Notes under the pieces: generated by a model
Seen by the model: the letters and a program-made list of their open reading frames with translations, nothing else
Told to the model about the DNA's origin: nothing
Database searches by the model: none
Made by a program: the position numbers and the translations under genes
Assembly (NCBI GenBank): GCA_002238485.1
Contig: MPMG01000004.1
Span: 124,001-188,000 of the forward strand
From: Chloroflexi bacterium bin20
GTDB taxonomy: Bacteria; Chloroflexota; Anaerolineae; Aggregatilineales; Phototrophicaceae
DNA: 64,000 bases
Direction of reading: 5' to 3'
Shown: positions 30,271-40,421 of the stretch, piece after piece
Layout: every line of letters begins with the position of its first letter
How positions within the stretch are numbered: position 1 is the stretch's first letter

Positions 30271-32333
30271 CTAGCTAGCTCCTGCTGTTGAGACACCGGT
30301 CCGCTGGCGACAGGTCTTTGCCTGCCGACTGCCAGATCGATGCGCGCCTTCGCCAATACAGACAGCTTGACTTCTATGGCAAGGCGGTCGTCCAGCTGCC
30401 GGTCTAGGTCCGCTTCTGTCTGCGCTTCTTCTTGCAAATACTGCATGTCTACGCGTTCGTCCCTCAATCGTTCCTGTCGCAACTGCAGCGCCCGGCTGAT
30501 CAATTCATTCAGCAGATCCAGTCCCGGCCGCTGCGCAGGTCGGCGACTCTTAACTATATCGCTCAAATCGACCTGAAAGTTGCCCCGCAGCGACTGTGAA
30601 AGCACAACAAAATCTTCTCTCAGCAGCGCGACAAGCTCATCCTGCAGTTCTGCGTCAATCCTCTGTGCCAGGAAGTCCAGAGGCTCAAGGTCATCCTGCT
30701 GCAGCGACTCTTGCAGGTGGACCATCAAGGCGCGATAACGGCTGCTGCTGAAATCGTCTGCACCCAACTCGCGCAGCGGTCCATTTTGCAGCAGCTGGTT
30801 ATCGCCAGCCAATTCGCGCAATTTGCGGTTGACCTGGGCGAGCAGATGCGGGTTGCGCAGCAAGAGGCTGAGGCAATATCCCTCGGCGGCGCGCAACGAG
30901 GCGGGTTGGGCGATTTTGGATGGCGGGGGCTGGTCGGCATCGGGCGGGGGCGCGTCGTATTCGGCGTCGAAGTATTCCGGCGGCAGATCGGGCGGAACCG
31001 CCGGCATTGGCGGGCTGGCAGGCGCGATTGATTTTGCCCAGGCCAGCAATTCGCTTTCCCTGATGCGCAAGCGGCGGGCGAGTTTCTGGATGTTGTCTTG
31101 CCGCAGCAGATCGGTTTCCGATGCCAGCAAGATGGGCAGGAGCGACTGCGCGATAGCCTGTTTGTCCAGCAGGCCGCTGTTTGGGCTCAAGTCCGCTGTC
31201 TCCAGCTCGATGACAAAGTCGGCAACAGACTGGGCGCTTTCTAGCAGCGCGTCCCACTCCGCCGGCGAATCGCGCAGGAAGTCGTCTGGATCTTTGCCAG
31301 CCGGCACCTGCAAGATGCGCATATCGACCGACAGCTTGCCAGCAAGATCCCGCTCAAGTACGCCCCGAGCCATTTCTAGGCTACGGCGGGTGGCGTTGAT
31401 TCCCGCTTCGTCTGTATCCAGCGCCAAAACAACCCGCTTGGCGAGGCGAGGCGAGAGCAATCGCAACTGCGCTTCGGTCATCGAAGTGCCCATCTGCGCG
31501 ACCACATTGTGGTATCCAGCCTGGTGCGCTTGTATGACATCAAAATAGCCTTCTACAACGATCGCTCTGCCCGAGTCGCGGATAGCCCGGCGCGCAGCAT
31601 CCAGGCCAAACAGCAGCCGACTCTTGTCGAAAAGTGGCGTCTGTGGCGAGTTGATGTACTTGACATTGTCATCGGGGTCGAGCGCGCGCCCGCCAAAACC
31701 CACTACCCGTCCACGCGGGTCATGAATGGGAATCATCAGGCGGTTGCGAAATCGATCATAGACAGTCCCGCTTTCATTGCGCGCCACCAAGCCAACTTCG
31801 ATGATCTCTTCATCGTTGTAGCCCAGGCCCCGCAGCTCCTTCAGCATGAAATCCCAACCCGGCGGGGCATAACCCAGCTGGAAGCCGCTGACAGTTTCGT
31901 CGTGCAAGCCGCGCTCGGCAAAGATATAGTCGCGGACGGGCTGGGCATCGGGTTGCTGCAGACGCCGATGATAATAGTCGGCAGCGGTCGCCAGCAGGCC
32001 ACGCAGCCGCTCCAGCTTTTCGTCTTCGCCCTTTTGCTGCGGTGTCTGCGCGCGCAGCTGCACGCCGGCCAGCTGAGCCAGTTCACGCAGCGCCTCTTTG
32101 AAATCCCAACCGTTGACCTTTTGGGCGAAGGTGAAGATATCGCCGCCTTCTGCGCATGCGCCAAAGCAATGCCAGGTGCCGCGTTCGGGATTGACGATGA
32201 AGGACGGCGTCTTTTCGTTATGGAAAGGGCAGCAGGCTTTGTGGTTGCGCCCGGATTTCTTCAGGCTGGGCACATAGCGCTGCACATAACTGACGATGTC
32301 GATGCGAGCCTTGATCTCGTCGGTGACCGACAT
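30261..32333 (-). CDS. dnaG: DNA primase
   Basis: 690 residues, a little longer than most. The CHC2 zinc finger is [11 protein letters not shown] plus [10 protein letters not shown], with one extra residue between the last two cysteines. The RNA-polymerase basic motif is [20 protein letters not shown]. The TOPRIM domain shows [14 protein letters not shown] and LALDTDEAG. The extended C-terminus (about 440-690) carries a proline-rich linker and the helicase-binding helical domain. It forms a macromolecular-synthesis-like operon with rpoD. Confidence 0.96.
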   Translation of the reverse strand: MSVTDEIKARIDIVSYVQRYVPSLKKSGRNHKACCPFHNEKTPSFIVNPERGTWHCFGACAEGGDIFTFAQKVNGWDFKEALRELAQLAGVQLRAQTPQQKGEDEKLERLRGLLATAADYYHRRLQQPDAQPVRDYIFAERGLHDETVSGFQLGYAPPGWDFMLKELRGLGYNDEEIIEVGLVARNESGTVYDRFRNRLMIPIHDPRGRVVGFGGRALDPDDNVKYINSPQTPLFDKSRLLFGLDAARRAIRDSGRAIVVEGYFDVIQAHQAGYHNVVAQMGTSMTEAQLRLLSPRLAKRVVLALDTDEAGINATRRSLEMARGVLERDLAGKLSVDMRILQVPAGKDPDDFLRDSPAEWDALLESAQSVADFVIELETADLSPNSGLLDKQAIAQSLLPILLASETDLLRQDNIQKLARRLRIRESELLAWAKSIAPASPPMPAVPPDLPPEYFDAEYDAPPPDADQPPPSKIAQPASLRAAEGYCLSLLLRNPHLLAQVNRKLRELAGDNQLLQNGPLRELGADDFSSSRYRALMVHLQESLQQDDLEPLDFLAQRIDAELQDELVALLREDFVVLSQSLRGNFQVDLSDIVKSRRPAQRPGLDLLNELISRALQLRQERLRDERVDMQYLQEEAQTEADLDRQLDDRLAIEVKLSVLAKARIDLAVGRQRPVASGPVSQQQELARWI

Positions 32334-32363
32334 GGGACTGTTTCCACGATTCAGTTGGCTTTT

Positions 32364-32392
32364 AGTATATTGAGCGGCGCGCAGGCCCGCAA
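32364..32392 (-). promoter_or_regulatory. possible dnaG-rpoD promoter
   Basis: On the minus strand: TTGCGG (32392-32387), 17-base spacer, TATACT (32369-32364), about 30 bases before the dnaG ATG. The -10 is good and the -35 is weak. Confidence 0.45.
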
Positions 32393-32405
32393 CTTACGGC
32401 GCAGC

Positions 32406-35405
32406 CTAGAAATCAGCCAGCAGGCTCAAGTCGGCATTGCCAGCCTGCATGCGACTGATGACTTGCAGCAAGGCGATGCGGTTGCGGCGCAGCGAAATGT
32501 CTTCGGCATGCACCAGCACATGATCGAAGAAATCCGTAACCGCTGGGGCAATCGCTTCGAATGCCGCCAGGAAGCCCGACACATCGCCCGGGCGCGGGTT
32601 CTCGCCAGCCGATGCCTGGACGACAGCCCACAGCGCTTTTTCATGCGCATCATCCAGCAGCGCCGGATTGAACTGCTGCGGCGCTTCTTTGCGGGTGATG
32701 CGCACGCAGCGGGCGAAGCTATCCAGGATAGACTCCCATTCCGCGCGCGCAACCCACTGCGCCAGCGCCTCGATGCCAGCCAGCGCGCCTGACGGATTCT
32801 GCGCTTGTTCTGCCAGCACAGCTTTGATGACATCGCGCGGATAGGTATATTCGTCGTCCAGCCAGTTGTCAAAACGACGGCGCACAAAGTCGAATATCTG
32901 CGCCTGGGATTCGTCGCTGACGGCAACAGGCTGTCCAAGCGCCGCCAGGTCGATCAATTCGCGCAGGTCAACCGAGAGCGACCGCTCGAGCAGGATCTGA
33001 ATGATGCCCAATGCGCTGCGCCGCAAGCCGTAGGGATCGGATGTCGACTTTGGCGCCAAGCCCACCGCAAACAAACCCACCAGGCTGTCCAGTTTGTCGG
33101 CCAGCGCCAGCAATCTCCCAGCCTCGCTGGCGGGCAGTTGATCGCCTGCGCCGCGCGGCAGCCAATGTTCAAAGATGGCCGTGGCGACAAGGGGATCGAC
33201 GCCCTCGCGCAAGGCATATTCCCTGCCCATCACGCCCTGCAGCGATGTCATCTCTACCACCATGCTGGTGGCCAGATCGGCTTTGGCGATGGCAGCTGCA
33301 CGTTGGGCGATGTCGATGCTCTGCGCATCCAGCCCGAGCATTTCGCCCAAGCCAGCGACCGAAGCGGCCACGCGGTCATTTTTCTGGCGCATGGAGCCAA
33401 GCTCGGCCTGGAAAGTCAACGTGTCCAGGCGTGGCAGGAAGTCGACCAGCGGCTTGGCAATATCGGCAGCGTAGAAAAAGCGCGCATCGGAAAAGCGGGC
33501 GCGGATAACCTGCTCGTTGCCCCGGATCACCTCCTCGAGATGCTCGCTGTCGCCGTTGCGCACGCCGATGAAATAGGGCATCAGCTTGCCAGCGAAATCT
33601 TGCACAGCAAAGTAGCGCTGGTGTTTGCGCATGACAGTCACCAGCACATCACGCGGCAAATCGAGGTAATCGGCGGCAAATTCGCCGCGAAAGGCTGTCG
33701 GCGCTTCGACCAAATTCGCCACTTCTGCCAGCAGATCGTCGTCAGCCGCAACGTTGCCAGCGACTTCGCGCGCCAAGGCGCTGACCTGTGCGGAAATCTC
33801 GGATTTGCGCTGCGCCATATCCAGCACGATGCCCTGTTCTGCGCAGAACCGTTGATATGATTTGGCGTCGGTCAATTCGACAAGCGGCGAGCCATAAGGT
33901 CGTAATCCGCGCGTTGATTGTCTGCTGGCGATGCCGGCATAGACGCAGGGAATGACCGAATCGCCATAGAGCGCGACCAGCCAGCGCAAGGGACGCGAGA
34001 AAGCCACGCCGCTGTCGTTCCAGCGCATAGACTTGGGGAAGCGCAAATCGGCGATGAAACCCGGCAGCACCCCAGCCAGCACTTCTGTCGCGTGCCGGCC
34101 AGCTGTGCGCACCAGCGCCGTTACATAGCTGCCGCCGTCCATGTCTTCAATGCGCAGATCGTCTACAGCGACTCCCTTGCCACGCGCGAATCCCAGCGCG
34201 GCGCGAGTAGGCTGTCCGTCTGCATCAAAAGCGCGGACGGCTGGCGGACCCTTGGCGATAGTTTCTTCATCTGGCTGTCGCGGTTGCAGTTGTGCAGCTG
34301 TCATGGCAATGCGGCGCGGCGTGGCGTGAACTTCGATGCCCGCATGCTCCAGGCGCAGCTCGTCAAAGAGCGCCGGGGCGGCTTTTCGCGCTTGCTGCAA
34401 GGCGATTTCGACATCGGCGGCTGGCATCTCTTCGACGCCGATCTCCAGCAAGAAGTCGGCTGCTGCGTTGGGCGGCTCGGGCATGGCGGGCGGGACCTGG
34501 ACAGTTGTGCCTGCCCAGCGTTCGCTCATCTTCATCAGCGGATGCCCCAGTTGGGCGCGCTGGGCGATGTATACCGCGGCGATATTGCGCGTCATTTCGC
34601 GCATGCGGCGGAAGTAATTGGCCCGTTCTGTAACACCGATCGCGCCGCGCGTATCCAGCACATTGAAGAGGTGGCTGCACTTGAGCACATAATCGTAGGC
34701 GGCGATCAGCGAGTCGCCTTCCAGCGCCCGCGCGTATTCGCGTTCGTAGGCGTTGAAAACCTTGCGCAGCGCATCGACATCGGCGACATCAAAGTAATAG
34801 CGGCAGTGTTCGACTTCGTCGCTGAACATCACATCGCCATAACTGACTCCGTCCAGCCAATCAATCGACCAGGCGCTGTCTACCCCTTGCAGCGCCAGCA
34901 CGATGCGCTCAATGCCGTAGGTGATTTCTACGCTGACGGGGTCGAGGTTCTGCCCGCCCGCCTGCTGAAAATAGGTGAACTGCGTGATTTCTTGCCCATC
35001 CAACCAGACTTCCCAGCCCAGCCCCCACGCGCCCAAAGCCGGCGACTCCCAATTGTCCTCGACGAAGCGGATGTCGTGCTCGCGCGGGTTGATGCCCAAC
35101 GCCGAGAGCGACCCCAGGTACAGCTCCTGCGGGTTGCCAGGATCGGGCTTCAGGATGACCTGGTATTGATAGTACTTCTGCATGCGGTTGGGATTTTCGC
35201 CGAAGCGGCCATCGTCTGGGCGCACAGATGGCTCGACATACGCCACGCGCCACGGTTCGGGACCTAACACGCGCAGGGTGGTGGCGGGATTGCCCGTGCC
35301 AGCGCCAACCTGCACATTGTACGGCTCCCAGATCAGGCAGTCTTGCGCAGCCCAGTATTCGTGCAGCTTCAAGATGGCTTGCTGAAAGGTCAAGGGCATT
35401 GGCAT
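32406..35405 (-). CDS. glyQS: glycyl-tRNA synthetase, alpha-beta fusion
   Basis: 999 residues from the ATG at 35405 (GGGAG ribosome site). Residues 1 to about 300 are the alpha catalytic chain: [20 protein letters not shown], then [30 protein letters not shown] and [20 protein letters not shown]. After about residue 315 the beta chain begins ([20 protein letters not shown]) and runs to a C-terminal DALR-type anticodon domain. Alpha and beta are separate genes in most bacteria; fused GlyQS occurs in some lineages. It lies upstream of dnaG. Confidence 0.95.
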   Translation of the reverse strand: MPMPLTFQQAILKLHEYWAAQDCLIWEPYNVQVGAGTGNPATTLRVLGPEPWRVAYVEPSVRPDDGRFGENPNRMQKYYQYQVILKPDPGNPQELYLGSLSALGINPREHDIRFVEDNWESPALGAWGLGWEVWLDGQEITQFTYFQQAGGQNLDPVSVEITYGIERIVLALQGVDSAWSIDWLDGVSYGDVMFSDEVEHCRYYFDVADVDALRKVFNAYEREYARALEGDSLIAAYDYVLKCSHLFNVLDTRGAIGVTERANYFRRMREMTRNIAAVYIAQRAQLGHPLMKMSERWAGTTVQVPPAMPEPPNAAADFLLEIGVEEMPAADVEIALQQARKAAPALFDELRLEHAGIEVHATPRRIAMTAAQLQPRQPDEETIAKGPPAVRAFDADGQPTRAALGFARGKGVAVDDLRIEDMDGGSYVTALVRTAGRHATEVLAGVLPGFIADLRFPKSMRWNDSGVAFSRPLRWLVALYGDSVIPCVYAGIASRQSTRGLRPYGSPLVELTDAKSYQRFCAEQGIVLDMAQRKSEISAQVSALAREVAGNVAADDDLLAEVANLVEAPTAFRGEFAADYLDLPRDVLVTVMRKHQRYFAVQDFAGKLMPYFIGVRNGDSEHLEEVIRGNEQVIRARFSDARFFYAADIAKPLVDFLPRLDTLTFQAELGSMRQKNDRVAASVAGLGEMLGLDAQSIDIAQRAAAIAKADLATSMVVEMTSLQGVMGREYALREGVDPLVATAIFEHWLPRGAGDQLPASEAGRLLALADKLDSLVGLFAVGLAPKSTSDPYGLRRSALGIIQILLERSLSVDLRELIDLAALGQPVAVSDESQAQIFDFVRRRFDNWLDDEYTYPRDVIKAVLAEQAQNPSGALAGIEALAQWVARAEWESILDSFARCVRITRKEAPQQFNPALLDDAHEKALWAVVQASAGENPRPGDVSGFLAAFEAIAPAVTDFFDHVLVHAEDISLRRNRIALLQVISRMQAGNADLSLLADF

Positions 35406-35446
35406 GGGTGCTCCCGCGCGCTCCAAAGCAGTGTCAGTGGCGCAGC

Positions 35447-35452
35447 ATTATA
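35447..35452 (-). promoter_or_regulatory. possible -10 box for glyQS
   Basis: A perfect TATAAT on the minus strand, about 42 bases before the glyQS ATG, in the 100-base gap after the DUF4340 gene. I could not find a convincing -35 at 16-18 bases. Confidence 0.35.
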
Positions 35453-35505
35453 GGCGGGCAGGCATGATATGCGGTAGGGCGATAAAGCTGGCGAGCGTGT
35501 CGAGC

Positions 35506-36546
35506 TTACTCCCCGCCAGCGTCGCTCTCCGGCAGTTTGACCAGGTCGTCGCGGCTCAGCTCATTGAAGACCTTGTAGGTCGTTTCGCGCACCGAAACGA
35601 AGTAGTCGCTTTGGCTGGATTTCAAGACGATATCGCCATCTTCCAGCGTCGCGCCAAATGTCAAGGCCAAGGTCTCTTGGCTGTATTGCGGCTCGTCGGC
35701 ATTTGCTTCGTCATCGACAACTTCTTCGGCGGCGCTTGCTTCTTCGCTGGATCCCGTTTCGAGCAACTGTCGATATTGCAGGTCCACCACGACGCCAGGC
35801 TCTGCCATGCCATAGGCGTCCAATGCGGACAATCCCAGCGGCTCGACCAGGCGTATCGAAGCGGCATTGCGCAAAATGCCCGGTATTTTACTGTCTTCGA
35901 GCAGTTCGCCTTCGCCCAAGTCGGCGTAGGTCCAGCCTTCGTCATCGCGCTGCAGGGTGAAATCGCCTTGGGCATTTTGCACGCGGATCTGTTGCACATC
36001 ATCCTGCGCGATGTTGACATAGCTGGCATCGACCCAGCTGGCGATCTGCGTAGACAGCTCCCAGGAATTCAATCCACTGCCCAGATAGACATGGTTTTCA
36101 TCAGCGCGCCTGGCATAGACGGTATCGACTCCGCCGCTGCCGCCCAGATAGATGACTGCGCTGGCATTGCCGCCGCTCAGCTCGATGCGCCGCCGGTAGT
36201 CGTCAGCCTTGACTTCGAGCCGCGCGAAATTGGCGGGGTTTGCTGCCACCAGTCGACGATTGTCCAAAGCAAAGAGCTTGTCCAGCATCTCGTCTACCTT
36301 ATCGCCATTGACAGGGAAGTCGTCGGCATCGGGCAGAACCCAGCCATCGCCTTTGCGCGCGAACGTTACTGCGTCATCGGGCGATGTGGCGATTGTCATG
36401 CGCTCGATTTCGGGCGCGCCGATGCCCTGTACAAGCGGCTCTATTGCGCGGGATTCTGTGCCGCCGCTGGTCACAACCGAGACAGCGAGAAGCACAACCT
36501 GCGCGGCGAGCAAGATAGCGAGAATAACATTGCTGCGGCTGATCAT
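35506..36546 (-). CDS. DUF4340-type protein of the gliding-like ABC cluster
   Basis: 346 residues. An N-terminal membrane anchor (about 7-25) is followed by repeated alpha/beta DUF4340-like units: RMTIATSPDDAVTFARKGDG, later QRDDEGWTYADLGEGEL, each a strand pair with an aromatic-Gly turn. It is probably extracytoplasmic. Its start overlaps the GldF-GldG fusion stop by 4 bases. DUF4340 genes regularly accompany GldA/GldF/GldG-type ABC systems. Confidence 0.75.
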   Translation of the reverse strand: MISRSNVILAILLAAQVVLLAVSVVTSGGTESRAIEPLVQGIGAPEIERMTIATSPDDAVTFARKGDGWVLPDADDFPVNGDKVDEMLDKLFALDNRRLVAANPANFARLEVKADDYRRRIELSGGNASAVIYLGGSGGVDTVYARRADENHVYLGSGLNSWELSTQIASWVDASYVNIAQDDVQQIRVQNAQGDFTLQRDDEGWTYADLGEGELLEDSKIPGILRNAASIRLVEPLGLSALDAYGMAEPGVVVDLQYRQLLETGSSEEASAAEEVVDDEANADEPQYSQETLALTFGATLEDGDIVLKSSQSDYFVSVRETTYKVFNELSRDDLVKLPESDAGGE

Positions 36547-39407
36547 TGGGCGCCTCCTTGGCTGCTTTCGGGCGGCAGCAACTGCAGCGGCTTTTCACTG
36601 CGGCGCTGGACTTGCCAGACCATGCCGATCGCCAGCAAGCCAATGAGCGCGACGGCGTAATTGAGCAGCGCCCACTGGTTCTGCGCGCCTTCGCTGATGG
36701 GCGGCAAGATGCGCGCCACACTGCCGCGGCTGCGGATGGACGCCAGCGATGCGTCTTCGGTGAACGAGTCAATGGCGTTGGCTATCAGCTGCAAGTTGCT
36801 GAAGAAGCGGTCGCCGCCAAAATTCGACGCGATCTGATACACATTGTCATTGACGAATTCGCTGCTGCCCAAGACGATGAGCTGGGCGCTGTCGGGCGAA
36901 CGTTCGATCAAGCCGATGGTGTCAGGGACTTCGCCTGTTTCGTCTACGGACGTTGCGAATGGCGAGGACTTGTCGATGAAGTAGCTGTCGAATGCGCCCG
37001 TTACGCTCACCGCCAAGGGATAACGCGCCAATTCATCACCGATGGGGAAGCCCAGATCGGGATAGGCTTCCAGATCGGGCTGCGGGTTGGATTCTGTGGT
37101 CAGCCAGGCATTTTCGCTGGACCAGATCAGGGTGCTTGCCCGTGTTTCGTCCAGCAGCGAACCGTCTATCGTGACGGGGGACGCCCAGGGCACGGTCAGC
37201 AGGGGCAGGCTGTTGACGATGGCGCTTTCGGCATGTAATCCGTCTTCGCGCACATCCACGAAGTACGGATAGGCGAGCTCGACAATCTCGGTTACCAGCA
37301 TGCCGCCCAGGTCGCGCTGTACCTGCTGCGGGAAAGGCGCATTCTGCCAATCCATCACCAGCTCTTGGCCGACATTCACGCCATAGCTGGCCAGCATGTC
37401 GGAGAGCCCATCCTCATTGGGATCGAGCAGCAGCGTACCGCTGTAGGGGTCGATGCCCAGTCGGTATTGCCCGGCCGCCACAATGAGCGCGCCGCCGCGC
37501 ATCAGGTACTGGTCGATAGCATAACGTTGCAGGTCGCTAAGGCTGTGCGGCGCCAGCAGAATCAACACATCAATGGAAGCAGGAATATCGCCATCATCCA
37601 ACGTCAATCTGCGCACTTCGTATGACTCGCGCAGCACATCTTCCAGGATGCCGTATTGCTGCAAGCTGGGCAGCTGCTGTCCAAACTGGTCGGGCGCGCT
37701 GGTCGGTGGCGTCCACAAACCGATGACTTTCAGGAATCCGGAAGACGATCGTTTCAACGATGCCTCGATCGCGTTGCGGATCTCCACCTGGCTCAAGGCG
37801 CCGGCCGGATAGATGACCTGGATTTCGCCGGCGGCTTCAATGACCAGATGCAGGTAGAACGTTTCTTCGGCGAAGAAACTCGCCGCGACTGGCTGGATTT
37901 GAAAGCGCTCGAAGAGCTCTTGCTCGCTGATGCCCGCTTCGGCAGACGACATGTCGACGAGTTCCAGCGCCAACTTGTCGGGATTGTCGGCGGCCATTTC
38001 TTGGCTGACATCCTGCATGGTCTGGCTGACATCTTGCATCATGGTCGGCAGGGTCGCGGACGAATAATAGAGCGTCAGTCGCGCCGGTTGTTCAAGCGAT
38101 TGCAGCGCCGCGTCCAGGCTCTGGAAGCCGAATACCACGCGCTGGATAGCGCTAGTCAGGTCGTATTCCAGGTTGCGCAGCCGCACCTCTGCGCCCTGGA
38201 TTTCGATCAAATCGGAGAAGTTGAGCGCCGCCACCTGGTCGCCATACGCGATCAGCACATCAAAGTAGACATTGACGAGCGAGACGCCGCCGCGCTCAGT
38301 GACTTGCAGGGGCGTGGGACGAATGCCATAGATCTGCGTCGCTTCGCGCTCGAGTTCGGGGTTGGTCAGCGGATCGATGAACTCCAGCTGCAGCTTGCCG
38401 CGCGAAAGCAATTCGTATTCTCGCAGGGTATCTTTGATGCGCGGGATGAGCGGCGCGAGGGCGGGATGGCTGTCTTCGCTGAAGTAACCGCGGATCAGCA
38501 GCGGCTCTTGCAAGCCAGCCAGCAAGTTGGCGGTCACATCGGACAAGCTGTATTCGCGGTGCTGCGTCAGGTCGAGGCGGACGAAGCTGGCGGAGGCAAT
38601 CATCAAATTCAGCGCCAGCAGGTTCAAGCCGACCAGCGCAATGCCCAACCTCGCATTCAGTCGATGCGCTCGCAAGTGCGCGCCGGTGCTCCAGCGCTTG
38701 CTGTCCAGCGACAGCACATTCAGCGAAAGGAAGAAGATCGTCAGCGACAGATAATACGCCAGGTCGCGGAAGTCGATGACGCCGCGTTCGATACTTTCGA
38801 AGCGGCTGCCCGTGCCAAATTGCCGCAGCAGATCGCCAACTGTCGCGCCAAAAAAGTCGGTGATGACTGGCGAGCCGATCGCTTGAAATGCGCCGCAGAT
38901 GACCACCGTGCCGATCAAGGCAACCAACTGATTGTCGGTGCGCGACGAGACGAACAAGCCGATGGCGATATAGCTCGATGCCAACAGCAGCGCCGCCAGA
39001 TAACCGCCGATGACGGGCCCCCAATCCAGGTTGCCCAGCGAGGCGACCGTGAACGGCAAAAAGACCGTCAAGCCCAATGCCACCGCCACCAGCGCCAGCG
39101 CCGACAGGAACTTGCCAGCCACCAGCTCGCTCAAGCGCACGGGCATGGTCAGCAACGTTTGCAGGTTGCCGCTTTCTTCTTCGCGGCTCCACTGGTGCAT
39201 GGTCTGCGCCGCCACCAGCACGATCATCAGCAGCGGCATCCATTCAAAGAGCGCGCGCACATCGGCAATGCCCCGCGCGAAAAAGCTGTCGACCCAGAAG
39301 AATACGAAGAGTGTCAAAACCAGAAAGACGCCGACGAAGATCAGCGCCATTGGCGAGCCAAAATACAGGCGCAGTTCCTTGCCGGTGACAGCCAGCAGCT
39401 TGTTCAT
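36543..39407 (-). CDS. GldF-GldG-type ABC permease/auxiliary fusion
   Basis: 954 residues from the ATG at 39407 with AGGAGG upstream; the frame is open further upstream but that is shadow sequence. Residues 1 to about 240 are an ABC-2 permease with six helices (KELRLYFGSPMALIFVGVFL at the start). The next helix pair and a large extracytoplasmic region (about 300-900) match the GldG type: AIQRVVFGFQSLDAALQSLE, then DVLILLAPHSLSDLQRYAID. A final membrane helix lies near the C-terminus. It works with the ATPase upstream. In Bacteroidota such genes support gliding; elsewhere the exported substrate is unknown. Confidence 0.85.
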   Translation of the reverse strand: MNKLLAVTGKELRLYFGSPMALIFVGVFLVLTLFVFFWVDSFFARGIADVRALFEWMPLLMIVLVAAQTMHQWSREEESGNLQTLLTMPVRLSELVAGKFLSALALVAVALGLTVFLPFTVASLGNLDWGPVIGGYLAALLLASSYIAIGLFVSSRTDNQLVALIGTVVICGAFQAIGSPVITDFFGATVGDLLRQFGTGSRFESIERGVIDFRDLAYYLSLTIFFLSLNVLSLDSKRWSTGAHLRAHRLNARLGIALVGLNLLALNLMIASASFVRLDLTQHREYSLSDVTANLLAGLQEPLLIRGYFSEDSHPALAPLIPRIKDTLREYELLSRGKLQLEFIDPLTNPELEREATQIYGIRPTPLQVTERGGVSLVNVYFDVLIAYGDQVAALNFSDLIEIQGAEVRLRNLEYDLTSAIQRVVFGFQSLDAALQSLEQPARLTLYYSSATLPTMMQDVSQTMQDVSQEMAADNPDKLALELVDMSSAEAGISEQELFERFQIQPVAASFFAEETFYLHLVIEAAGEIQVIYPAGALSQVEIRNAIEASLKRSSSGFLKVIGLWTPPTSAPDQFGQQLPSLQQYGILEDVLRESYEVRRLTLDDGDIPASIDVLILLAPHSLSDLQRYAIDQYLMRGGALIVAAGQYRLGIDPYSGTLLLDPNEDGLSDMLASYGVNVGQELVMDWQNAPFPQQVQRDLGGMLVTEIVELAYPYFVDVREDGLHAESAIVNSLPLLTVPWASPVTIDGSLLDETRASTLIWSSENAWLTTESNPQPDLEAYPDLGFPIGDELARYPLAVSVTGAFDSYFIDKSSPFATSVDETGEVPDTIGLIERSPDSAQLIVLGSSEFVNDNVYQIASNFGGDRFFSNLQLIANAIDSFTEDASLASIRSRGSVARILPPISEGAQNQWALLNYAVALIGLLAIGMVWQVQRRSEKPLQLLPPESSQGGAQ

Positions 39408-39417
39408 GGCAGCCTCC

Positions 39418-40332
39418 TTATGCGGTTGTCGCCAATTGATTGAAGAAGGATTCCAGCGTGACCGTATCGCGCCGCAGCTCGCGCAGCGCCCAGTTGTGCT
39501 GACGCGCCAGCTCGAAGATAGTGGGCGTGATATCGCTGCCGCCGCTGATGCGCCAGGCCGGATAGCCATCGACCGATTGCGACGGCTGCACCTGGGCGAT
39601 GCCATCCAGCGACCCAAGCGCCTCTGCCACGCCCTCAGGCTCGCTCTGCAAGACCAGGGTGGCGTCGTTGCTCTGGCTGAGGGCGCGCAGGCTTTGGTCG
39701 GCTTTCACCTCGCCATTGATGATGATGATGACGCGGTCGCAGATGGACTCGACTTCCGACAAGATATGCGAAGAAAACAGAATCGTGCTCTGCTGCGCCA
39801 AAGACTTGATCAAGGCGCGGATCTCGACGATCTGCGTGGGGTCCAGCCCGACAGTAGGCTCGTCCAGGATCAGGAAGCGCGGCTCGTGCAAGATGGCCTG
39901 CGCCAAGCCGAGGCGCTGCCGCAAACCCTTGCTCAACGAGGCGATGGGACGCGCCAGATACTCCTGCAAGCCCGTGCCGTATACCGCCGCCGATAGCAGG
40001 CGCGGCAATTCCGCCTGAGGCAAGCTGCGCAAACGGGCGGCCAACTGCAAATAGCCTTGCGCGGAGAGCTCGGGATAAAGCGGCGTATTTTCGGACAAGT
40101 AGCCGATTTTGGCTTGCACGGCGCGCAGTTGGCTCAAAACATTGAGTCCATCAATTTCGACTTCGCCTTCGTCGGGATGCAGGAAGCCGGTGATGATCTT
40201 GATAGCGGTGGATTTGCCTGCGCCGTTTGGTCCCAGCAAGCCAACGATCTCGCCCGGCTGGATGTCAAAACTGACACCGCGCAGCGCCGCGATATCGCCG
40301 TAGGACTTGGAGATATTCTGCACATGAATCAA
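39418..40332 (-). CDS. ABC transporter ATP-binding protein (GldA/NatA-like)
   Basis: 304 residues from a TTG at 40332 with AAAGGAG 7-8 bases upstream, giving MIHVQNISKSYGDIAALRGV. Walker A is GLLGPNGAGKSTAIKIITG, the signature is LSKGLRQRLGLAQAI and Walker B is FLILDEPTVGLDPTQI. The C-terminal extension of about 80 residues is typical of ABC-2 exporters. It is the first gene of the cluster with the GldF-GldG and DUF4340 genes. Confidence 0.92.
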   Translation of the reverse strand: MIHVQNISKSYGDIAALRGVSFDIQPGEIVGLLGPNGAGKSTAIKIITGFLHPDEGEVEIDGLNVLSQLRAVQAKIGYLSENTPLYPELSAQGYLQLAARLRSLPQAELPRLLSAAVYGTGLQEYLARPIASLSKGLRQRLGLAQAILHEPRFLILDEPTVGLDPTQIVEIRALIKSLAQQSTILFSSHILSEVESICDRVIIIINGEVKADQSLRALSQSNDATLVLQSEPEGVAEALGSLDGIAQVQPSQSVDGYPAWRISGGSDITPTIFELARQHNWALRELRRDTVTLESFFNQLATTA

Positions 40333-40421
40333 CAGGCTGCTCCTTTCGGTCCGTTTGGCGCGCCCAAAATGTTTCGACACAAGAGGCTAGGCGCACCGTA
40401 TAAGAAATATATTGGAAGAAC

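Noticed and set aside
37656..39443. 595-residue plus-strand frame antisense to the GldF-GldG gene
   Set aside because: His/Gln/Arg-rich low-complexity shadow; the minus-strand gene is clear.
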